NCBI RefSeq assembly: GCF_947855115.1
Contig: NZ_CANTZW010000009.1
Coordinates: 1-64,000, forward strand
Reading direction: 5' to 3'
Length of the DNA stretch: 64,000 nucleotides
Source: an uncultured Parabacteroides sp.
GTDB lineage: Bacteria > Bacteroidota > Bacteroidia > Bacteroidales > Tannerellaceae
The translations under genes and the position numbers were made by a program. Below the pieces are notes generated by a model, which did not search any database, was not told the DNA's origin, and worked only from the letters and a program-made list of their open reading frames with translations. Of this stretch, positions 57,621-64,000 are shown piece after piece (within the stretch, counting starts at the first letter, position 1; every line of letters starts with the position of its first letter).

Positions 57621-57786
57621 GGTTCCGCATATACCATTCGGGTATGTGGATTAAAAGGGAATCGGGTGTGAATCCCGGACAGTCCCGCTGCTGTGAAGCT
57701 CCGAAGAACATCTTGAAACAACACTATCGCCACTGGTTCTAGCGACCGGGAAGGCTTCAAGATGGGAGTCAGTCAGAAGACCTGCC
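57621..57786 (+). ncRNA. cobalamin riboswitch 3 (carboxylase operon)
   Basis: AAGGGAATCGGGTGTGAATC, then CCGGACAGTCCCGCTGCTGT and the closing GTCAGTCAGAAGACCTGCC are the cobalamin aptamer boxes. It is followed by a T-rich stretch and then the biotin carboxylase gene. It places a carboxylase, not a transporter, under B12 control. Confidence 0.92.
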
Positions 57787-57862
57787 ATTCATTAAAGGCT
57801 GTTTTTGCTCGAGGGATTAGGAAAACAGTACGAAAAGAATAAGAATCAATAGTTTATGATTT

Positions 57863-59401
57863 ATGGAGAATTTATGTCCTCGTGGCGACATGATCCGTAA
57901 AGTGCTTGTCGCGAACCGGGGTGAGATCGCTATCCGTGTGATGCGTTCATGCAAGGAGATGGGGATTCGTACCATTGCCGTGTATTCGGAGGCCGATCGT
58001 ACCGCCCGGCACGTAATGTATGCGGATGAGGCAGCCTTGATAGGCCCGGCGGCCTCCAAGGATAGTTATTTGAATATAGATAACCTGATTGCCGCCGCTA
58101 AACGGCATCATGCCGATGCCATACATCCCGGTTATGGTTTCTTGTCGGAGAACGCGGATTTCGCACGCCGTTGCAAGCGGGAAGGTTTGATATTTATCGG
58201 CCCGTCGGCAGAGACGATGGAAGCGATGGGAGATAAGATCGCCGCACGCAAACGCATGATCGCCGCAGGGGTTCCTGTGGTTCCCGGTACGGAGCAGCCG
58301 TTACGGAGCGCGGAAGAAGCGCTTCGGGTTTGCGAAGAAATTGGTTTCCCTGTTATGCTGAAAGCTTCTATGGGAGGTGGAGGAAAAGGGATGCGCCTGA
58401 TACATGAGAAAGGCGAGGTTGCCGAGGCTTATCATACGGCTCGCTCGGAATCGTTGTCTTCATTTGGGGATGATACGGTATATATAGAGAAGTTCGTGGA
58501 GGAGCCGCATCACATAGAATTCCAGATTTTAGGAGATAACCATGGCAACGTCATCCATCTATTTGACCGGGAGTGTTCGGTGCAGCGCCGTAACCAGAAG
58601 ATCGTAGAGGAAAGCCCATCTCCGTTCTTAACAGCGGAGTTGCGTAAAGAAATGGGAGAGAAGGCGGTAGCTGCGGCAAAGGCGGTTCATTATTCCGGTG
58701 CGGGAACAATAGAGTTTCTAGTGGATAAAGACCGTCGTTTTTATTTCTTGGAGATGAATACCCGGCTACAAGTGGAACATCCCATCACGGAAGAGGTGGT
58801 AGGGGTAGATTTGGTGAAGGAGCAAATCCGTATCGCTAATAATGAGGTCTTGCATCTTCGCCAAGAAGATCTCTTCCAGCGAGGACATGCCATCGAATGC
58901 CGGATCTGCGCGGAGGATACGGAAAATAATTTCATGCCTTCTCCGGGTATCATCCGTCAATTAACCGAACCGAATGGTATCGGGGTACGTATCGATAGCT
59001 ATGTATACGAGGGGTATGAGATCCCGGTCTATTATGATCCCATGATCGGAAAATTGATCGTGTGGGCAACGACACGTGCGTATGCGATCGAGCGTATGCG
59101 CCGGGTTTTATACGAGTATAAAATCACGGGCTTGAAGACGAATCTTAGTTATTTAAAACGTATCATGCATAACCCTGATTTCGTGAAAGGGGAATATAAT
59201 ACATTGTTTATCGCTAAGAATGCCCGGATGCTGCAACGGTCTAACGGTAATAACGAGGAGATCGAGAATATCGCCATGATCGCCGCTTATATGGATTATT
59301 TGATGAATTTGGAGGAAAATACTTCTACCCAGTTGGCAGATACACGTCCTATCAGCCGTTGGCGGGAGTTTGGTTTACAAAAAGGTGTCTTACGGATTTA
59401 A
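57863..59401 (+). CDS. biotin carboxylase subunit of acyl-CoA (propionyl-CoA) carboxylase
   Basis: A 512-residue ATP-dependent biotin carboxylase that makes carboxybiotin on the carrier encoded next. The N-terminal fold starts IRKVLVANRGEIAIRVMRSC, the ATP-grasp loop is KASMGGGGKGMRLIH, and the catalytic stretch is FLEMNTRLQVEHPITEEVVG. A second possible start (MIRKVLVANRG, 57890) would give 503 residues and fits the family equally well. It ends without a biotinyl domain, which is a separate gene here. It is the first gene of a three-gene operon behind a cobalamin riboswitch. Confidence 0.92.
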   Translation: MENLCPRGDMIRKVLVANRGEIAIRVMRSCKEMGIRTIAVYSEADRTARHVMYADEAALIGPAASKDSYLNIDNLIAAAKRHHADAIHPGYGFLSENADFARRCKREGLIFIGPSAETMEAMGDKIAARKRMIAAGVPVVPGTEQPLRSAEEALRVCEEIGFPVMLKASMGGGGKGMRLIHEKGEVAEAYHTARSESLSSFGDDTVYIEKFVEEPHHIEFQILGDNHGNVIHLFDRECSVQRRNQKIVEESPSPFLTAELRKEMGEKAVAAAKAVHYSGAGTIEFLVDKDRRFYFLEMNTRLQVEHPITEEVVGVDLVKEQIRIANNEVLHLRQEDLFQRGHAIECRICAEDTENNFMPSPGIIRQLTEPNGIGVRIDSYVYEGYEIPVYYDPMIGKLIVWATTRAYAIERMRRVLYEYKITGLKTNLSYLKRIMHNPDFVKGEYNTLFIAKNARMLQRSNGNNEEIENIAMIAAYMDYLMNLEENTSTQLADTRPISRWREFGLQKGVLRI

Positions 59402-59413
59402 TGGATACGGGTG

Positions 59414-59938
59414 ATGGAAATACATATCGGAAATCGTGTGGCCGACGTGACATTGGTCAGTAAAGAAGGGAATAAAGTCCGGCTTTCTATCGACGGGAAG
59501 CCGTATGACGTGGATATCGTGATGGCAGAGAACGGCAGTTGCTCTGTCTTGCACGATGGGAACTCATTTAACGCGGAGATCATCTCCGGAGAAGATCACC
59601 GGAGTTATGACGTGAATATGTTCTACCGATCCTATCATGTGGATATCGTAGATACCCAAAAGAAATATTTGCGTATGCGCAAGAGTTCGGAAGAGAAGCA
59701 AGATGATAAGATCGTCGCTCCGATGCCGGGTAAAGTCGTGAAAATACCTGTGCGGAAAGGAGATCGCTTGGAAGCGGGTGATACCGTGGTCGTACTCGAA
59801 GCGATGAAGATGCAGAGTAACTATAAGGTAAGTTCGGCATGCGTGGTAAAAGATATATTGGTATCTGAAGGAGATTCCGTTGACAACAATCAGGTGCTTA
59901 TGACTTTGGACCTATTAAAAGAAGATTCATATGAATAA
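59414..59938 (+). CDS. biotin carboxyl carrier protein
   Basis: A 174-residue carrier. An N-terminal beta-rich region (about 1-95) is followed by a biotinyl domain with the biotinylation site in VVLEAMKMQSNYK, about 40 residues from the end. A GTG one codon earlier is possible, but the ATG is preferred. Its last 8 bases overlap the carboxyltransferase start, implying coupled translation. Confidence 0.93.
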   Translation: MEIHIGNRVADVTLVSKEGNKVRLSIDGKPYDVDIVMAENGSCSVLHDGNSFNAEIISGEDHRSYDVNMFYRSYHVDIVDTQKKYLRMRKSSEEKQDDKIVAPMPGKVVKIPVRKGDRLEAGDTVVVLEAMKMQSNYKVSSACVVKDILVSEGDSVDNNQVLMTLDLLKEDSYE

Positions 59939-61463
59939 CGAGCAATTATATAAAGATTTTGAGGCTTTGGATAAAGAGGCCTCGTTGGGAGGAGGGTTGA
60001 GCCGTATCGAGAAACAGCATGCTTCCGGTCGGATGACCGCCCGTGAACGAATCGAGATGCTGTTGGATAAAGGGACTTTCAACGAGTTGGATAAATTCGT
60101 GGTGCACCGGTGTACAAATTTCGGGATGGATAAGAATAAGATTCCCGGTGATGGAATGGTAAGTGGTTATGGGAAGATCGATGGCCGCTTGGTATTTGTC
60201 TACGCTTATGATTTTACCGCGTATGGTGGAACCTTGAGCGCCACGAATGCCGCCAAGATCGTGAAAGTACAACAATTGGCCTTAAAGAACGGAGCTCCGA
60301 TCATCGCTTTGAATGACTCGGGAGGTGCCCGGATTCAAGAAGGGGTGAGTAGCCTGGCTGGTTATGCTTCTATCTTTTATCAGAATACGATGGCTTCGGG
60401 AGTCGTTCCCCAATTATCGGCTATTTTGGGCCCTTGTGCGGGAGGTGCTTGTTATTCCCCGGCTTTGACCGATTTTATTTTTATGGTCAAAGAGCAAAGC
60501 CATATGTTTATCACGGGGCCGGATGTCGTAAAGGCGGTGACTCACGAGGTAATTGATAAGGAAGAACTGGGCGGGGCGCAGGTTCATAGCGGAAAGAGCG
60601 GGGTCGCTCATTTTATGTGTGATACGGAAGAGGAGACTTTGATGAGTATCCGGGAACTTCTGAGTTTCTTGCCTTCTAATAATATGGAAGACGCTCCGGT
60701 CGTAGCTTGTACGGATGATGTGCGTCGGGTAGAAGAATCGTTGCAGCATGTGATTCCGGAGGATCCGAATGTTCCTTATGACATCAAGGATATCATAGAG
60801 CCGGTAATGGATAATCATTACTTTTTCGAGGTTATGCCTCATTTCGCTCGCAATATCGTGGTGGGATTCGCTCGCTTGGGAGGACGTACCGTGGGTATCG
60901 TAGGGAACCAACCTGCCTTTTTAGCGGGGGTGCTGGATATCGACGCGTCGGATAAGGCCGCTCGTTTCATCCGCTTCTGCGATTGTTTCAATATTCCATT
61001 GATCACGTTCGAGGATGTGCCGGGCTTCTTGCCGGGCTGTACGCAAGAACACGCTGGAATTATACGCCACGGGGCGAAGATTGTTTACGCTTACGCGGAG
61101 GCTACGGTGCCCAAGATCACGTTGATCACCCGGAAAGCCTATGGGGGAGCTTATATCGTAATGTCGAGTAAGCCTACCGGTGCCGATATAAACTTGGCAT
61201 ATCCGATGGCCGAGATCGCGGTGATGGGAGCCGAAGGCGCCGTGAATATATTATATCGGAAAGCTGACGACGAGGAGAAGAAACAAGCTATTCGCGAATA
61301 CACTGAGAAATTCTCGAATCCTTACCGGGCAGCCGAGCAAGGATTTATAGATGAGGTCATACAACCTAGAGACACACGTTTTAAGTTGATTCAGGCGTTG
61401 GAAATGGCGAAAAACAAAAGTCAGAGTAATCCGCCGAAAAAGCATGGGAATATTCCCTTGTAG
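59931..61463 (+). CDS. acyl-CoA carboxylase carboxyltransferase (PccB/MmdA family)
   Basis: A 510-residue carboxyltransferase with two crotonase-like halves. Family blocks are SGRMTARERIEMLLDKGTF, LNDSGGARIQEGV, ILGPCAGGACYSPALTDF, FEDVPGFLPG and KAYGGAYIVMSSK. It moves CO2 between biotin and propionyl-CoA/methylmalonyl-CoA. The operon carries its own biotin carboxylase and no membrane sodium-pump beta subunit, which favours ATP-driven propionyl-CoA carboxylase over methylmalonyl-CoA decarboxylase, though the direction in the cell is not certain. Confidence 0.92.
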   Translation: MNNEQLYKDFEALDKEASLGGGLSRIEKQHASGRMTARERIEMLLDKGTFNELDKFVVHRCTNFGMDKNKIPGDGMVSGYGKIDGRLVFVYAYDFTAYGGTLSATNAAKIVKVQQLALKNGAPIIALNDSGGARIQEGVSSLAGYASIFYQNTMASGVVPQLSAILGPCAGGACYSPALTDFIFMVKEQSHMFITGPDVVKAVTHEVIDKEELGGAQVHSGKSGVAHFMCDTEEETLMSIRELLSFLPSNNMEDAPVVACTDDVRRVEESLQHVIPEDPNVPYDIKDIIEPVMDNHYFFEVMPHFARNIVVGFARLGGRTVGIVGNQPAFLAGVLDIDASDKAARFIRFCDCFNIPLITFEDVPGFLPGCTQEHAGIIRHGAKIVYAYAEATVPKITLITRKAYGGAYIVMSSKPTGADINLAYPMAEIAVMGAEGAVNILYRKADDEEKKQAIREYTEKFSNPYRAAEQGFIDEVIQPRDTRFKLIQALEMAKNKSQSNPPKKHGNIPL

Positions 61464-61528
61464 TAATTATTATTTAAGGAAAAACAAGGCCTCTTCCTGT
61501 CGGGAGGATAGTTTAGGGGCTGGAAAGG

Positions 61529-61562
61529 TCCCGGTTCAACTCTTTTGTTCCGGGATTTTTTT
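61529..61562 (+). terminator. terminator after carboxylase operon
   Basis: TCCCGG and CCGGGA pair around a loop that can extend the stem (CAAC/GTT), followed by seven T. It separates the operon from riboswitch copy B. Confidence 0.7.
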
Positions 61563-61580
61563 GATAATTAAAAATAAAGG

Positions 61581-61863
61581 CAAACAAAAAAGCGAGAAGA
61601 TGTGATATATGCGGAAAACATATTATCTTTGTCACCGAATAGGTTCCGCATATACCATTCGGGTATGTGGATTAAAAGGGAATCGGGTGTGAATCCCGGA
61701 CAGTCCCGCTGCTGTGAAGCTCCGAAGAACATCTTGAAACAACACTATCGCCACTGGTTCTAGCGACCGGGAAGGCTTCAAGATGGGAGTCAGTCAGAAG
61801 ACCTGCCATTCATTAAAGGCTGTTTTTGCTCGAGGGATTAGGAAAACAGTACGAAAGGATAAG
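61581..61863 (+). repeat. promoter-riboswitch duplication, copy B
   Basis: Direct repeat of 57560-57843 in the same orientation, nearly identical, so the three-gene carboxylase operon lies between two recombinable 280-bp repeats. Confidence 0.92.
61642..61807 (+). ncRNA. cobalamin riboswitch 4
   Basis: Identical to riboswitch 3 throughout the aptamer. It now leads a small Cys-rich protein gene. Its promoter (TATCTTTG, 61624-61631) is part of the duplication. With riboswitch B and the terminator before it, the 423-base gap 61464-61886 is fully accounted for. Confidence 0.92.
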
Positions 61864-61886
61864 CAATATCTTAAAAAGAAGGACGT

Positions 61887-62099
61887 ATGAAAAGGATATG
61901 TTCGCGCTGTCGTGCGACATTTGAATGGCCGGTAACCTTTTTGCCGGAAGGGAAAAGTTTGTCTTCCTGTTTGGATGAGACGGAAAAGCGGTTTATACGC
62001 TCGCATTACGCGGATTGTATTTGTTTGGATTGTTTGCTCCATATAAAGGAGACATTTTACTCGTTTGATATACCTGAGAATTATCAGCATAAGAAATGA
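61887..62099 (+). CDS. small Cys-rich CWC-like protein
   Basis: A 70-residue protein with two Cys-x-x-Cys pairs (ICSRCRATFE and CICLDCL) plus a Cys between them, like the cysteine-rich CWC small proteins, which probably bind zinc or iron-sulphur. The usual CWC triplet itself is not present. It is the first gene behind riboswitch 4 and is followed by a terminator-like hairpin. The function is unknown. Confidence 0.65.
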   Translation: MKRICSRCRATFEWPVTFLPEGKSLSSCLDETEKRFIRSHYADCICLDCLLHIKETFYSFDIPENYQHKK

Positions 62100-62166
62100 A
62101 AATATATTAGTAAATGTTGTTAGAATGGATGCCAGATTAAACTGGGATACTAAATGTTCAATATGT

Positions 62167-62204
62167 GTATCTCTGCCGAAGTGATTCGCCAGAGGTACTT
62201 TTTT
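62167..62204 (+). terminator. hairpin 1 with GCCGAAGTGATTCGCC centre
   Basis: GTATCTCTG pairs with CAGAGGTAC, with a shared inner CGAA/TTCG stem, then TTTTTT. It lies between the Cys-rich gene and the transporter. The same centre reappears at 63965. Confidence 0.65.
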
Positions 62205-62233
62205 ATCTTAAATTTTAATATACATGAATAAAT

Positions 62234-63916
62234 ATGGAATGGATTAATGAGTTGTTGTGGGGAGAAGGGGTAGGGCATTCTATCCTTTTGTTGTCCGTTG
62301 TGATCGCCCTAGGGATCCAGCTTGGTAAACTGAAGCTATTCGGTATCTCTTTAGGGATTACCATGGTATTGTTTGTCGGGATTTTTCTCGGGCATTTCGG
62401 CTTTACGGCGAATCCGTCGGTTGTTCATTTTTTCAGGGAGTTTGGATTGATCCTATTTGTTTACTCGGTAGGTATGCAAGTAGGTCCCGGATTTTTCTCT
62501 TCGTTTAGGAAAGGAGGAGTCACGTTGAATATGCTTGCTTGCGGCATTGTTTTTCTGGGAGTGATTACCGCCTTGGTTATACATTATATTACGGGTATTC
62601 CTATACCTACGATGGTGGGTATATTGTCTGGAGCGGTGACGAATACGCCGGGGTTGGGTGCGGCCCAACAAGCTTATTCGGATATGACAGGGGCAACGGA
62701 TGAGACGATCGCTTTGGGATATGCTGTCGCCTATCCGTTGGGTGTGATCGGTATTATCTTGTCGATGATTTTTATCCGCTATGTTTTCCGTATTTCTTTT
62801 GAGAAAGAGACAGAGCAATTGAACGAGGAGACGGATACGGAATCGGGGGGAGAGGCTACCCCTATCTCTTTAGTGGTGAAAAATCCCGCTATTTTTGGCC
62901 GTAGCGTCAGCGAGCTGTCTAAGCTGCTGGAACACCGGGAATTTGTTATTTCCCGTATTTTACGTAACAATACGAACCGGATAGAGATCGTGGCAGGAAA
63001 CACGGAATTAAATGAGGATGATAAAATCTTTGTTGTAACCACGGAACACGATGTGGAGGCGATAAAGACTTTTATCGGCCAAGAGATACAGATGGACCGG
63101 AAGCAATGGATTCCGGCGGAAAGCCAGTTTATCAGCCGCCGTATTTTAGTAACCCGGCCGGAAATCAACGGTAAACAATTAGGGGCTTTACAGTTGCGCC
63201 GTTTGCATGGAATTAACGTGACCCGTATCAATCGTGCGGGATTGGAACTGGTGGCTACCCCTAACCTGGTTTTACAGATAGGTGACCGGGTGACGGTGGT
63301 TGGCAGCGAACTGGCGGTGGAGAAAGTCGCCGAAACATTAGGAAACTCGATGAAACGCTTGAACGAACCTAATTTGGTGACTATTTTCGTGGGGATTGTC
63401 TTGGGTATTATCTTGGGAAGTCTTCCTATTAGTTTCCCGGGTATCCCCCAGCCGGTGAAATTGGGATTGGCGGGAGGTCCGTTGATCGTGGCGATATTGA
63501 TAAGCCGGTTTGGTTATCGTTATAAGTTGGTTACTTATACCACGCAAAGCTCTAACTTGTTATTGAGAGAATTGGGAATCACGTTATTCCTCGCTTGCGT
63601 GGGGCTAAGCGCGGGTGAAGGTTTTGTCGATACGATAGTCAATAAGGGAGGCGTGACTTGGATTGGCTATGGTTTTATAATAACGTTATTGCCTTTGCTG
63701 ATTATCGGTTGTGTGGGAAGGTATTTTTATAAACTGAATTATTTTACGTTGATGGGATTGATCGCGGGAAGTACGACCGATCCTCCTGCGCTGGCCTATT
63801 CCAATATGACGGCGGGAAATGATGCCCCGGCGGTTGGATACGCGACGGTTTATCCGCTGACCATGTTTTTACGAGTGCTGACCGCGCAGTTAATGATATT
63901 GTTTTTTTATACATAG
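62234..63916 (+). CDS. AspT/YidE/YbjL-type transporter with TrkA-C domains
   Basis: A 560-residue inner-membrane protein. About five to six helices form each end (residues 10-190 and 380-555), and both halves contain the [13 protein letters not shown] / [13 protein letters not shown] duplication of the aspartate:alanine exchanger family. Two RCK_C/TrkA-C domains lie between them (about 205-375; [21 protein letters not shown] and [20 protein letters not shown]). Members exchange amino or dicarboxylic acids, but the substrate here is unknown. It follows the riboswitch-led Cys-rich gene, so B12-responsive read-through is possible. Confidence 0.88.
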   Translation: MEWINELLWGEGVGHSILLLSVVIALGIQLGKLKLFGISLGITMVLFVGIFLGHFGFTANPSVVHFFREFGLILFVYSVGMQVGPGFFSSFRKGGVTLNMLACGIVFLGVITALVIHYITGIPIPTMVGILSGAVTNTPGLGAAQQAYSDMTGATDETIALGYAVAYPLGVIGIILSMIFIRYVFRISFEKETEQLNEETDTESGGEATPISLVVKNPAIFGRSVSELSKLLEHREFVISRILRNNTNRIEIVAGNTELNEDDKIFVVTTEHDVEAIKTFIGQEIQMDRKQWIPAESQFISRRILVTRPEINGKQLGALQLRRLHGINVTRINRAGLELVATPNLVLQIGDRVTVVGSELAVEKVAETLGNSMKRLNEPNLVTIFVGIVLGIILGSLPISFPGIPQPVKLGLAGGPLIVAILISRFGYRYKLVTYTTQSSNLLLRELGITLFLACVGLSAGEGFVDTIVNKGGVTWIGYGFIITLLPLLIIGCVGRYFYKLNYFTLMGLIAGSTTDPPALAYSNMTAGNDAPAVGYATVYPLTMFLRVLTAQLMILFFYT

Positions 63917-63964
63917 AATGAATATTTTGTTGTTAGTAATGTTTAGAAAAGTGTAAACTCCTGA

Positions 63965-63997
63965 GCCCTCTGCCGAAGTGATTCGCCGGGGGCTTTT
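63965..63997 (+). terminator. hairpin 2 with GCCGAAGTGATTCGCC centre
   Basis: GCCCTCTG pairs with CGGGGGC through the same CGAA-GTGA-TTCG centre as the hairpin at 62167, followed by TTTT. It lies 49 bases after the transporter stop. Confidence 0.7.
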
Positions 63998-64000
63998 GTT

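Larger units (their letters stand above)
57560..57843 (+). repeat. promoter-riboswitch duplication, copy A
   Basis: This segment is repeated at 61581-61863, offset 4021 bases, with only two substitutions seen in the first 276 bases (in TTTGCCATCG versus TTTGTCACCG) and a small change at the 3' end. It includes the -7 element, the whole aptamer and the following platform. Confidence 0.92.

Overview
The window comes from a gut-type Bacteroidetes, most likely a Parabacteroides (P. distasonis-like). The evidence is two SusC/SusD pairs, six further TonB-dependent receptors, a MurF-alanine racemase fusion, a GSCFA protein, and promoters of the Bacteroides type (TTTG near -33, TAnnTTTG near -7) in front of many genes. 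No tRNA, rRNA, CRISPR array or intact transposase gene was seen. The species assignment is inference.

Layout. 0.2-7.7 kb: a small polysaccharide-utilisation locus (SusC, SusD, a GH2 glycosidase broken by one in-frame TGA). 7.6-12.7 kb: housekeeping genes on the minus strand (YciO-like, fabI, murF-alr, GSCFA). 12.8-18.9 kb: a TonB-dependent receptor, a GH92 mannosidase and a membrane protein. 19.2-28 kb: pyruvate formate-lyase and its activase, a Spy-like protein, a Crp/Fnr regulator, a hot-dog thioesterase, enolase and the ahpC/ahpF peroxide system. 27.9-30.7 kb: a His-rich small membrane protein and a probable metal receptor. 32.2-38.0 kb: a xenosiderophore system resembling XusABC with an esterase gene inserted. 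38.2-43.2 kb: flavodoxin, a ThrE-type exporter and the anaerobic ribonucleotide reductase pair. 43.4-50.6 kb: two convergent vitamin B12 operons (riboswitch, BtuB-like receptor, CbiK-like chelatase) arranged as mirror images. 50.7-56.1 kb: a second SusC/SusD pair behind a candidate invertible promoter. 56.2-64 kb: a TerB/DnaJ protein, then an acyl-CoA (propionyl-CoA) carboxylase operon lying between two almost identical copies of a promoter plus cobalamin riboswitch, then a Cys-rich small protein and an AspT/YidE-type transporter.

The unifying theme of the right half is cobalamin. Four clear cobalamin riboswitches lie within about 20 kb, and a fifth, degenerate one precedes the ThrE-type exporter. 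They link B12 uptake to a carboxylase that, by family knowledge, belongs to the B12-dependent methylmalonyl-CoA route. The strongest candidates for something undescribed are the invertible-promoter structure upstream of the second susC, the 280-bp riboswitch duplication around the carboxylase operon, the riboswitch-like exporter leader, the active-site-altered secreted CbiK paralog, and two distant clusters of a 22-bp-period DNA repeat.
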